From Fomitopsis serialis (Eukaryota; Basidiomycota; Agaricomycetes; Polyporales; Fomitopsidaceae): 64,000 nt of DNA. Shown one piece after another: positions 12,194 through 22,207 of this stretch. The first letter of the stretch is position 1. Every line of letters begins with the position of its first letter. The stretch spans positions 1-64,000 of the forward strand of contig NW_025954969.1 in NCBI RefSeq assembly GCF_022376445.1, given 5' to 3'. The notes beneath the pieces are model-generated. The model did not search any database. It saw nothing but the letters and a program-made list of their open reading frames with translations, and was not told the DNA's origin. The position numbers and the translations under genes were made by a program.

Positions 12194-12868
12194 AGCCTTG
12201 TTCAGTGCACGCTTGGATGTCCCTTGCTCATGTCTGAAGACGTTGGAAGCAACTGCGGGGAGGCCTTGGCGACATACTGTGGTCCGTGAACATTGACTGT
12301 GGCCGGAAGTTCAGGTTTACGCACTAGTAAAGACGAAGACAATGTGAATGTAGGAAGATTTGCCCACCAGAACGCTCTGCTCTGGTCGATCCGGTCGACC
12401 ATGAGGGCTGCTATCGGGTAAACGACGATCAGGCACCGTTGATTTGCTTTGGCCCTCTTATTGTCCCGTGCCACACGGAGACGTCGACTAACCGGACCAC
12501 AAATTAGCTTCCGCTGACCATAGATGACGCCTTGTGAAGCTATGACCCATGCACAGGAAAGGACCGATCTATGCCTACAGCCTTCCACATCTCGCGAAAG
12601 CGTCACAAGCAGAGACAATGCAGTGCCAAGAAAGTCATATTTCGTTGCGACATCCAAGCTGCAAAACAGCCGCATGACGACATACACGCTTTGACCCTCT
12701 ATCCTGGTCAGTCCATGGTGGCCACTTTGGCCCTGGGAAACACGGAGCATGTACGGTGAGTAGGCCAAACATATAAGAGTGACGTTCGGCATTGACGAAA
12801 GTCCCATCCTCGACTCCAACCCCCTCCCTTGCCTCCCCTTGTCGTCCTCCATCCTTCTAGACTCCAAC
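12194..12868. other. intergenic; upstream region of the unknown-family gene
   Basis: A long antisense open frame (about 12202-12996) overlaps the next gene and shows no family features. The last 60 bases before 12869 are pyrimidine-rich, as in many fungal promoters close to the start. Confidence 0.5.
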
Positions 12869-14068
12869 ATGGGGCGGAGGCGTAAAACCACTGGTTGGTA
12901 TCCCAAGAAGAAGAGGACGACGGCATCGGCAAATCGAACCACAGCTGTCCAGCGACGCGCCCCTGGTCTGGACGCACAAGCCAAAGCGCGCCTCAAACGC
13001 GGATTTAGTATTTTCGGTTATCCGAGAAACCCATCCCCCGAGGAACTCGAAGAACTCACCGAACAGTGGCGGACGGTGAGACTGGAGTACATTGGGCAAG
13101 CCAAAAGGATACTACAAGACATGCAAGACATACGGCCTTTCCGTGTACAGAAGCTCATCCGCAATCTGTGGTGCCATACGGACATCTTGCAGGCGGCCCG
13201 GTTTGATTCGACGGTAACGCGGGACGACGCGCTCGCCGAGCCGGTTGCGGAAATTGCGAACGAGGTGGCCTCCGCTGGGACTGTAGAGAAACTGGCGATC
13301 GACATCACCCTGGCCTCCCAAGGCTGGCTCTCCGAAAGCACGTCGCGACCTCGCCATGTCATGATCCTGCAAGACGAGTTCCCTGAGCGGGGGTACAACC
13401 TACAGTGGAACAGCAAGGTGTTCCTACAGACGACCCACGTCGTAATCGAACCACTCCTGTACAAGTTCTACCACATGCTCCCCATGAAGGGTCTCAAGAC
13501 GTTGTTCCCGCGGATGCGAGTTTGTTGCATCCAAATCCTTGTGACGGAGGATGTACCCCGGGCCCTCGCGTTCGTCCAGGATATGTTGTTTGTCGTGGAA
13601 AAGCTTGTGGTATCCATAAACGCAGTACGGGGTTGGTACTGCTGCCGCGATCAGCCTCTCTGGAGCGTACTCCGAGCATTAGCGAAGACCCAGCCTAAAC
13701 TCGTTCTGGTTCCTCATAAACTCGACATGAAGCAAGAGTGGAGGAAGATCCTTACTGACCAGAAGAACATCTGGGACGCGGAGGTGGATGAGGACGAGTA
13801 CGAGAAGCTTCCTACAATAGCCGAACGTGAGGAGTACTGGACGAGGATCGTCAGGAGCGGCATGTGGCACGACAAAGAGAAGGTCTACGTAGAGGAGGAG
13901 CTTCTGGCTCGCCACCCCGAGGAAGCGAATCCTGCAAATGCTTCTGCATGGATGGAAGAGGCCCAGAAGCACTTCGACGACATTGCTTTGCCGGGCGCAC
14001 GTACACCCATTGACGATCTGGAAGCAATATGTGATCCGTATAGCATGATGGGTATTTCACTCCCTTGA
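12869..14068 (+). CDS. intronless gene of unknown family, copy 1
   Basis: It encodes 399 residues from ATG 12869 to TGA 14066-14068 without introns, which is unusual here. An in-frame upstream ATG at 12779 would add 30 residues, but the basic start MGRRRKTTGWYPKKKRT resembles that of the paralogue at 58702-59907 (MAPKRRWTTKKRRT), so I prefer 12869. The basic N-terminus could be a nuclear signal. Blocks shared with the paralogue include LAIDITLASQGWL, RPRHVMIL, TTHVVIEPL, LKTLFPRMRVCCIQI and CCRDQPLW. No catalytic motif, zinc site or membrane segment is seen. I do not recognise the family and assign no function. Confidence 0.8.
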   Translation: MGRRRKTTGWYPKKKRTTASANRTTAVQRRAPGLDAQAKARLKRGFSIFGYPRNPSPEELEELTEQWRTVRLEYIGQAKRILQDMQDIRPFRVQKLIRNLWCHTDILQAARFDSTVTRDDALAEPVAEIANEVASAGTVEKLAIDITLASQGWLSESTSRPRHVMILQDEFPERGYNLQWNSKVFLQTTHVVIEPLLYKFYHMLPMKGLKTLFPRMRVCCIQILVTEDVPRALAFVQDMLFVVEKLVVSINAVRGWYCCRDQPLWSVLRALAKTQPKLVLVPHKLDMKQEWRKILTDQKNIWDAEVDEDEYEKLPTIAEREEYWTRIVRSGMWHDKEKVYVEEELLARHPEEANPANASAWMEEAQKHFDDIALPGARTPIDDLEAICDPYSMMGISLP

Positions 14069-14479
14069 ATATCGTGGCAGTTTGCCTGACACCCACTCCT
14101 TATGTACGTAACTGTACCGTTGGACCTCTCATCGTTGACTGCGTTCTCGCTTTGTACGAATGTTTGTAGTGATTGCTCCAATCATATTATCCTGGACGAG
14201 AGACGTCCATCATTTTGAAGAGACGACCGAGTGACTGTGTCGCGGATGCGTCGCAGAGACGAGGACGTACCACAGCACATACCGCGAAGAGTGTCCTCCC
14301 AATTGCCTAGAGAATCAGAGGACGTCAGCTGTCTGACCGTCTGCGTCGTCATCGTGTGGACAATGCAAACCCCAGAAACACTGCTCTCCAAACCCGCAAC
14401 AATGGAGCCACCCGGACTTGTGCGGCGGCAGCGGCGAGCTGTCTTTTGTCCACATCCAGTGGCGGTACCTCTGGCGAGG

Positions 14480-14487
14480 TATAAAAG
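14480..14487 (+). promoter_or_regulatory. TATA box (TATAAAAG)
   Basis: A perfect TATA element lies in GC-rich DNA 54 bases upstream of an ATG at 14541. The frames after that ATG are not recognisable, so the gene it would serve is uncertain. Confidence 0.5.
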
Positions 14488-14644
14488 GCCTGCTCTTCAG
14501 GGGACGGTGCTCCAGCATCTCCTCGTCGCCACACCAGACGATGTCTAGTCATCTACGCCCGCTACGACGAACGCCGCGGACGGCGAAGCTTCGCCCTATA
14601 CCGTCCGCCGAACTCGGGACCTCCTCCAACTATACTATCCATGA

Positions 14645-15478
14645 TCTACACCACTGCACCATCACGCAACCGCAACCAACGTATCGACCTTCCGCACCCT
14701 GGACCAACCGGTCAATCAACCCTTTGGCCTCGCCCGCCACGCCTCCGGGGACACTGTACGATGCCTCCGGGAACACCGTACAGCGCCTCGAAGGGTTCCA
14801 GCAGCCGACGACACCCTTTCAAGCGAACGCACAGATATCGCCCCAGCCACGCTGCCACTCCTCGAGCTCAACCGACACGAAAACACCGCTGCGGCCGACG
14901 GCGCCATCAATCCAATCGAGTGGCCGTGTCCGTCACTGCGAGACACGGTCTACCGGGTACTCCGCTACGAGGCTGAAGGCGCTGAGATATGCGGGAACGG
15001 GGGGGAGGAGCAATCGCCGCGACAACCCAGACTCGCGAACGCACGCTTACCCATAGGGCAGCAAGCGGCGAGAGCCGTCGCTCGTGCGTCACTCCCGGTT
15101 CGGTGGGATCGAGCGCTGATTTCTCCGCGTCGACGGACGTGTGCATCTTGTCGACCACCGTGTGCATCTTGCACGCACGCCGGCGTCAACGCCGGCCTGG
15201 TTGCCACTGCCAACAGTGCGGGCCCCCCATTCTGCAGCACCAGCACGAGTGTTATCGAAGAGGCGGCTCGTGGGAACTGGAACTGGGGGGGAAGGGTCCA
15301 GGTTCGTGGGATCAGAGCGGCGGGCGCATCTCGCGGTGTCTACCTCCCGCGGGTTCCAAGCCGACTCGATATGTTGATGGCGAGGTCTTGGAACACGGAG
15401 CGCGATATCCCCCTTCGCTCGGTGAAATTTAATCCTCGCATCACCGGGGATGCAAAGACGCCTGAAGAAAAGCGTTAA
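14645..15478 (+). other. long open frame without ATG, possible degraded gene
   Basis: One frame stays open for 277 codons and ends in TAA at 15476-15478. Part of it reads INPIEWPCPSLRDTVYRVLR, which looks like real protein. It has no ATG at its start and is closed by TGA just upstream at 14642-14644, so it would need an upstream exon or a frame change. Other frames and the opposite strand are also partly open in this GC-rich stretch, so the call is weak. Confidence 0.3.
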
Positions 15479-16998
15479 GTGCATTCGGGTCAGCGACAAG
15501 CAGCGTCCCTTCGTTCGAGCCACTCACCTGCCGCGACGCTCCGAGAAGCTAGTGGTGTGCACGCAGATCGCGCCAGGCCGGTCTACAGCCCATTGTGGCA
15601 AGACGTTCCAACGACTTGCTCGCTCTTTTACGTAGTCAGGATACAAGAGCAGAAGACGGACGGCGACATAGATCACCGTGCAGATGGCGTGCCGACGTCT
15701 GTGTCGGGGATCGAATCGACACCCAACAATGCCTCACAGCTCTCTCAGGTACGTGTTGTCCTTTCGCTTGTCGTCTGTATGACTGACGGGTTGACTTGCG
15801 CGTGTAGGTTCTACGCGACTTGACGCGATCCAACGTGCGAGGAGACGATTGGACCATCGCATTCTGATGGCTCCGTCAGTGAGGGAACCAGGCATCCGTA
15901 TAACTGAGAACACACGGTCATGAGGACAGCGATGGTGACGACATCATATCCCTTCACGGATCGCGAAGGCGGTCGCGATAGTAAACAGGACTTGTAAGTG
16001 TCGAGATCGTATACCATCCGAGGACTGAACTGAAGGAACTCATCAGGCAAACATTCATATGCGTCCATCCGACATCCTGCCTATTGCTTCGACACGGACT
16101 GCATTGGGGAGAGCTCGTCGCTGAGCTACTACCCTTCCTTGGCTGGTCGGGGGCCATGATGCAGGTCGACATGCAAATACTGCAGCAGATGCAGGCATAT
16201 CAGCACCTTCGAGGAAAGTAGGAGATTGTTGCTTACAATACATTGTCAATGGATATCACGACATTTCGGTGCGACGACTTACGAACGACGTCAATCCAAC
16301 TTCGCTCCTTGATCTGTTCTGTGAGTCAGTCAGAGGGAGCGTCAGGTTCACTGCACTGGTGTGTGGCGAAGGATGTCGTGTATTACAAGCAGCGATCCCG
16401 GAGATTGTTGCTTACAATACAGTCCATCCTCGCGAAAGATGGCGGCTCGTCGATGCAGCCTACGAAACATTTCCTGCCAGGTTCCTGCCTGGTCATGACA
16501 AGCTTCTAATGAAGACATCAAGTGTAAAGGCAGGAACCGTACTCGATACGCCCCTCTCAGGCCAAGATATACGGTACTTTGTGACCTAGGCCTTCACTGG
16601 ATGTAGAGTTGAATGTGGATGTCATTGCTCCGGTACATCGATGCGGGACAAAGTGTCGGCAGCTAGCGTTTTGTGGCCTTTGGCCATAGCTCGAGTAATT
16701 GAATCACTGAAGACAATTTCAGCCATCGAGAACGGTACACCAGAGAGGATTTATCCAACGAGATGTCGAGGTAAAGACGACGTAGGACCGAGTAGAGATG
16801 TGAGGAGGAGGAAAGGTCGACTTCATCCAAATCATCGCGGCATACGAGCGCTCACTCCAATTCCCACGTCCCTCCCGCTGCAGCTGGGTGCCTGCGGTCG
16901 TCACGACCTCCTCCTCACCATCGCCAGCGACCTCCGTTCACTCCAAGCCTCGCGCAAGTGCCGCAGCCTGCACCTGTACATTACCGACGCTGCTGGCC
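15479..16998. other. intergenic; one uncharacterised open frame and a direct repeat
   Basis: An open frame at 16269-16589 encodes about 106 residues (…VQAAI-like stretch then PEIVAYNTVHPRERW) ending DIRYFVT. It has no recognised family and no splice support. The region also contains the 22-base direct repeat annotated separately. The last 100 bases before 16999 form the Vps68 upstream region. Confidence 0.35.
16221..16421 (+). repeat. 22-bp direct repeat, two copies 179 bp apart
   Basis: The same 22 bases, beginning GGAGATTGTTGCTTACAATA, occur at 16221-16242 and 16400-16421 with no mismatch. The flanks do not extend the match. Confidence 0.9.
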
Positions 16999-17677
16999 AT
17001 GTCTCTACCGCGCTCGAACTACGACCCTCGACGGGTCTGCCTGAACCCCTTCCCCGCGCTCAACCTGGGCAAGCACCGGCGCACCATTGGGATCTACCTC
17101 GCAGGCGGCCTCGTGCGTCCCTCCTCTCCGTCTGCGTCCCCCTCTCACTGACATGTCGTGCATCGCAGTTCGCGCTAGCGAACTGGACGTTCCTGGACGC
17201 GGCGATCCTGTCCGCGCACGCGCACGACCCGCTGAACGACGAGGTCGACGCGCCTGTGCACGTCGCCTTCGTCGACTGGGTCCCCGGCATCTGCTCGCTC
17301 CTCGGCATGATCGTCATCAACCTCATCGACAAGGACCGCGTCCGCGGCGAAGAGGGCTACGGCGACGGCGGCGCCGTCTGGCGCGCTCGCCTCATCCTGT
17401 TCATCGGCTTTGCGCTCATGGCGGGTGGTCTCGCGGGGAGTGTGGTGCGTCGCGCTTTGGTCTCCATGCTCGGGCGAGGGCTTGTGCTGACTCATGTGTT
17501 TGTGCTGGAATGCAGACGGTGCTGGTGCTGAAGTACGCGCTGGAGGAGTACCCGGAGCAGTTCCTCTACTACGGCTACGCGAACGTCTCGCAGAACATCG
17601 CGCTCATGCTGTCCGCCATCGTCCTGTGGATATCCCAAAGCGTCGGCTCCGAGTACGAGTACAACCTTGCTATCTAG
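16999..17677 (+). CDS. VPS68: Vps68 / TMEM50-like (UPF0220) endosomal membrane protein
   Basis: Family members are small four-helix membrane proteins; yeast Vps68 works with Vps55 in late endosome-to-vacuole sorting. Three exons (16999-17112, 17169-17444, 17516-17677) splice in frame to 183 residues, close to the usual family length. Diagnostic blocks are seen in order: FALANWTFLDAAILSAHAH (helix 1), FVDWVPGICSLLGMIVINLI (helix 2), RLILFIGFALMAGGLAGSV (helix 3), then VLVLKYALE and NIALMLSAIVLWI (helix 4). The IDKDRVRGEEGYG loop is also typical. Both introns are 56-71 nt with canonical borders. The gene is intact. Confidence 0.93.
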
Positions 17678-18711
17678 CAGTGTAACTATCTATTTGTCGC
17701 GCTCCTTGTCATTGGTGACGCTGTATTGCTTTTGCGCTCTGGCGTATATGCATGTGCTGATGGTAGTGTTTCAGAGCTGAGATGGTTCCAGTAGCACCCT
17801 GCGTCTTGTTGATCGCTTCTTGCAGGCTCTCCAGTGAAGTGGAAGACTTACAACAACTCAGCTCCAGTGGAGTGCAGGTTGCGACGCAATTCCGTAAACA
17901 GCACTACGGGCGCGGGACGGAGCACGCTAGTCGCAAGCCGTCTTTGTGAGTCCGTCAAGACGTTCGCCCTTGAGCTTGAAGCTTGAGCTCGAAGTTGCTG
18001 GTCAACCACACATTAATGCGCACCAGGTCGGTTGTCAGTGCTCATCACGGTCGGCCCGTGACCAATGTCGCATCCCGACGTCGTCATTCACTATTCATTA
18101 CCGGCGAAGGAGAGGCCTGATCTCTTCATGAAAGCAACAGAAAGTGAAAAGGCATCCAGAGTCGGAGTAAGTAACTGGCTGCAGCCAACCAACAACTTCC
18201 GGACCGCAACCAAAGTACAGGCACCTCAGTGAAGTATTGGACGCGCTCGGACCTGATATTGATTCTCTACCCGCAGAATGAATGAACATGGAGAGCGTCA
18301 TCGTCACACATCGTATGCACGGATTCGGTCAGCTTGCCGGTGGCGGAAGCTGCAGAAGAATACTTACCTAGTATGGAAGGTCGCCTTCCTCATTCGTCCG
18401 TGGTTTCCGGTGCGTCACCCAATCTTTGCTCTCCGGTACCTACTTCTCAATCAATATTCAGCTCTGACGTGCTGCAGTGTCGGCTGCGTTTCTTGCTGAA
18501 CTTGAGGGAGCTGAGGCACCCGACCGACGAGGCCGACGCAAGGGTGACGTCAAACTCTGCGCTCCACGACGAGCACAGAAGGTCATTCATGGCGTCCTGT
18601 ATGTACGTGTGCCACCCTGCCCCTCATATAAATCGTTAATCCTCCCCATCGCTCTCTTTAAACCATCCATTTTACCCTTCCTCGAGACCAGTACTTAAGC
18701 ATCACACCAAT
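17678..18711. other. intergenic between Vps68 and dehydrogenase 2
   Basis: About 1 kb holds no convincing frame. The final 100 bases hold a TATA-like element and pyrimidine-rich sequence that serve the gene starting at 18712. Confidence 0.55.
18627..18633 (+). promoter_or_regulatory. TATA-like element (TATAAAT) of dehydrogenase 2
   Basis: TATAAAT lies 85 bases upstream of the ATG at 18712 and is followed by a C/T-rich leader, a common fungal promoter layout. Confidence 0.5.
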
Positions 18712-19708
18712 ATGTCGACAATGGCCCACGAAGGAACAACTCTAAAGCAGAAGGTTCCAGCGCAGGAGCAGGACCTACCCGGCCTCCAGAAAGCCATGTC
18801 GCCCGAGCCGTTCGACACCTCGCTCGAGACTGGTTCTGGGCCAAACCATACACCGGAGTGGCAAGCTGCGCGGAAAGAAGGCACTCATTACCGGCGGAGA
18901 GTAGTCTCTAACGTTCAGCCTCATGGACAAAGTCGTTTGACTGTTCGTTCTGCAGCTCAGGCATCGGGCGCGCAGTAGCGATCCTCTTCGCGCGTGAGGG
19001 GCGACGTGACGATCGTACACCTGCCCTCGGAGCAGAAGGACGCAGACGACACCGTCGCCGCGATCCAGCGCGAGGGGCGGCGCGCGCTCTCCGTCGCGTT
19101 CGACCTCGAGGACTTCCGCGGCGCGCACGTCGTCATCGACGCGCACCTCGCGCGTTCGGCCGGCTCGACGTCCTCGTCAACAACGCGTCCAAGCAGATCA
19201 TCGAGCCCGACTTCGCGAGCATCGACCTCGACTCCGTCGAGAGCACGTTCCGCAGCAACATCCTGCAGATGTTCGCGGTCACGAAGTTCGCGCTCCCGCA
19301 TTTGGAGCGGGGGAGCAGCATCATCAACACGACGAGCGTGACGACGTTCCGCGGCTCGCCGACCATGGTCGACTACGTCTCGACGAAGGGCGCCATCGTC
19401 GGCTTCACGCGTTCACTCGCGAAACAACTCGAGCCCAAGGGCATCGTGAGTATCTACACTGCCCTCCTGCCTACATCGAGGTAAATTTTGCGTCCTAGCG
19501 CGTCAACGCGGTCGCACCCGGCCCCGTGCACACACCCTTGCAGCCCGCGTCGCGCTCAGCAGAGCAAATGGAGGGCTTCGGCGAGAAGAGCAGCATCGGG
19601 CGCGTCGGCCAGCCCAGCGAGATCGCGCCGACGTACGTCTTCCTCGCATCCGCCGAGGCGGAGCTGTACTACGGCCAAATCATGCATCCGTACCCGTTGG
19701 GCGACTAG
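18712..19708 (+). CDS. glucose/ribitol-type short-chain dehydrogenase, frame interrupted
   Basis: NAD(P)-dependent SDR of the broad group that includes bacterial YhdF-like oxidoreductases; substrate unknown. The start at 18712 gives MSTMAHEGTTLKQKVPAQEQ and LPGLQKAM. Then come KKALITGG | SGIGRAVAILFAREG (split by an intron at 18901-18955), DVTIVHLPSEQKDADDT, LDVLVNNASKQIIEPDFA, SSIINTTSVT, and the catalytic YVSTKGA with intact YxxxK. The end is GQIMHPYPLGD before TAG at 19706-19708. A second intron lies at about 19446-19498. Three frame changes fall inside conserved motifs: near 18862-18880 before KKALITGG, near 18996-19004 between FAREG and DVTIV, and near 19155-19165 between AHLAR and GRLDVLVNN. 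No intron can explain them. Confidence 0.83.
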
Positions 19709-20039
19709 GCTGGTCATCGGGTGACCGCCACAGATTGAAGGGCACGCGGTTTACGCGTAAGGAACCGTATGCGAAGTCAGGCGCAGTGTACGATACGAGG
19801 CGTGCCGAAGTCAATTGCATCTGTTGAACTCTTGTGTATGACTGTAGGCGGACACGCACGGGGCGAGGCCCTCGCTTCTTCAGTGATGTGCGCGACATGC
19901 AGACACTCACAATGATATTGGGAACAAGCAGCGCAAGGCCGCGACCCACTCACGAAGCACGCATCATCATCTGAGACAGCGAATAAATTATCCCTACGAC
20001 TCAGGCAATACATCTCGCATCGACTACGGCACTCAGCAC

Positions 20040-22140
20040 TCAGAGCTCATCGGCCGCGCGCGCGACGGTCTCCTCGACCTTCTTGAATGCGCTAATGATG
20101 TTTGACTTGATCTTGAGCTCGTCAAGCTTCGCAGGCGCGAGCGTGCGCTTTTGGAGGAGGGTTGCCAGCCTAGAGATAGGTCACAACAATCAGTATCTGC
20201 ATCAACCAAGGAGCCTCAGAAAACAGCGACACTCACCGCTTGCTCTCCTTCTCGACGTACTCCTCGCTTCCATTCACTACCTTCTCCATGACGCGCACGT
20301 AGTGGCTCGCCGCGGGGCCCACGCTCACCGCGAGCGCCGTCGCGTCCTTGTAGATCACGTCCCGCGCCGCACCCGTCGCAGCGAAGAACTGCGACGCGAG
20401 TGTGTCGAACTCGGGCAGACGACCAGCCTACAGGTTTCTTTAGCTACATTGCAGGAGGCTGCGAGGAATGGGAGAAACGTACAAGCTCAGTGAGACCACC
20501 GCCGACGGTGCGGTGGGTGCCGCACTTCTCGTTCAAGAACTCGACGAAGGCCTCCTCGCTGCGCGGGCCGTCGTACTCGACCGGTGCGTCTGTACGTCGG
20601 GGCCTTGATCAGCACTGATGAAGCGGGGAACGGGGACGCGATCATACCCTTGTGGCCCTTGGGGAAGAACTTGAGCGTCGGGAAGCTCTGCACGCCGTAC
20701 TTCTCCCCGAGAGGCTTGTTCTGGACCGCGTCGGCATCCAGGTTCGCGACAACACACTGGGTCAGAAACCGGTCAGGAACTGAAACCTGCCGGAATACGC
20801 GATGAGTAGCACGTACATTCGACTCCGAGGCAAAGTCCTTAGCGACTGGACACAGCATGAAGATATCAACGAGATATATTGGAGTGGTAGAGTGTGGACG
20901 ACATACCATCGTCCCAAGTCGGCTTCAGGCGCTTGCAGTGACCGCACCACGGCGCCGTGAACGATACCAGAACGTCCTTGTCCGAGTTCTAATGTGAATC
21001 GTCAGCGACACATCGAGAGGCCTATGGATGAACGCTACACACAATGACAACGTCGTCGAAGGTGGTGATGTCGAGGATCTCGTACGCAGGAGGCGGGGGA
21101 GGCTTGACGCTAGACTTTACTCCGGACTTTGTTGAGATGCTGGCAATGTATTGTCAGCGAATCGGAGATAGTGATCATGGGAAGTATGAGCATGACGAGA
21201 CGAAGCATCAGAATCTGGTTTGTGTCCGCACGAGGAGAGCCGAAGACTCTCGACTTCGAAGATACATTATGAACATCATTTGCAACAAGAGCCTGGCGCA
21301 CAGCTGCGGACCAGCTTTCGGGTGTCATCTGTGTCCATGCTACGCAGCACACACGGGCATGTCAAAAAGTCACAACTTCAGGCATGCGCGTCAGTCTAGC
21401 TCGCCCTTGTGCTGGCTTTCATGTTCAAGGTCGTACCATGGTCAGCAGCGGCGAGGGGAATGACCGAGGTCAGAACGTAGCCGCCTGCAATATGACCTGA
21501 CGTCTACCTGCGTATGCTTGAAGCATAACAGAATGGGAGCTACGGACTCCCGAGAGGACCGGAGGAGGACAGCCGAAGCTTGGTTTCACAGGGATTGGTC
21601 ACTCACAAGTTCACCAGATCGTCAAACTCCCGACCACCCTGGTAATCCTCTGGCTCTCCGCCTTCCGGGTTGAACCACTTCAGCGCTACGAATATGTCAG
21701 CTTCATATAACCCTGGACGTGAAGTGAACGCACTCGGGAAACCCTTCACGCCGTACTTCTGCCCAAGCGGCCTGCCAACGCCGTCCGCATCCACCTTGGC
21801 TACGACGACCTTGCTCTTCGCATGCGCAAACGCGTCAGCGACTTCCTCGTATATGGGTGCGAGTTTCTGGAGTTGAAACACGTCAGCTTGCAAGCACGCG
21901 TCTAAAGCACGCCGAACTGTACCTTGCAGTGGCCACACCAGGGCGCGAAGCTGCACGGGAACGTCAATAAACGATCCAAGTGATGCATTCCGCGTATCCG
22001 AACACTCACAACTCGACGAGAGCAGGCTTGCCCTGTCCGACAAACTTGTCGAAGTTGTCCGGATCAAGGTCAATCACGTTGGAGGCCAAGGCCCCGCTGA
22101 GAGATATCACGGCAGCAAAGAGAGAGAAGGCAAACTTCAT
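20040..22140 (-). CDS. ER protein disulfide isomerase with ERp29-like C-terminal domain
   Basis: It catalyses disulfide formation and exchange in the ER lumen. The start at 22140 gives a signal peptide ([20 protein letters not shown]). Two thioredoxin domains follow, with active sites [10 protein letters not shown] and [10 protein letters not shown] and the trailing motifs [20 protein letters not shown] and [19 protein letters not shown] helical C-terminal domain ([15 protein letters not shown]…) of the ERp29 D type comes next. The last residues are ADEL, a likely HDEL-class retrieval signal. All exons join in frame. One intron, 21140-21606, is 467 nt, far longer than the rest. The 5' leader on the minus strand is rich in CTCCTC. 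The layout matches the ERp38/tigA-type PDI of fungi. Confidence 0.93.
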
Positions 22141-22189
22141 GGTGGCAAAACCAAGAAGTCTAATTATATCGGAAAGGAAGAAAGGTGGA

Positions 22190-22207
22190 AGGAGGAGGAG
22201 GAGGAGG
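22190..22207. repeat. (GGA)n microsatellite in the PDI leader
   Basis: Six GGA units lie 50 bases upstream of the PDI start codon. Read on the PDI strand they form a pyrimidine tract, a usual feature of fungal core promoters. Confidence 0.8.

Noticed and set aside
12202..12996. Antisense open frame of 264 codons overlapping the unknown-family gene
   Set aside because: Likely a shadow of the coding strand; the plus-strand gene has a paralogue supporting it.
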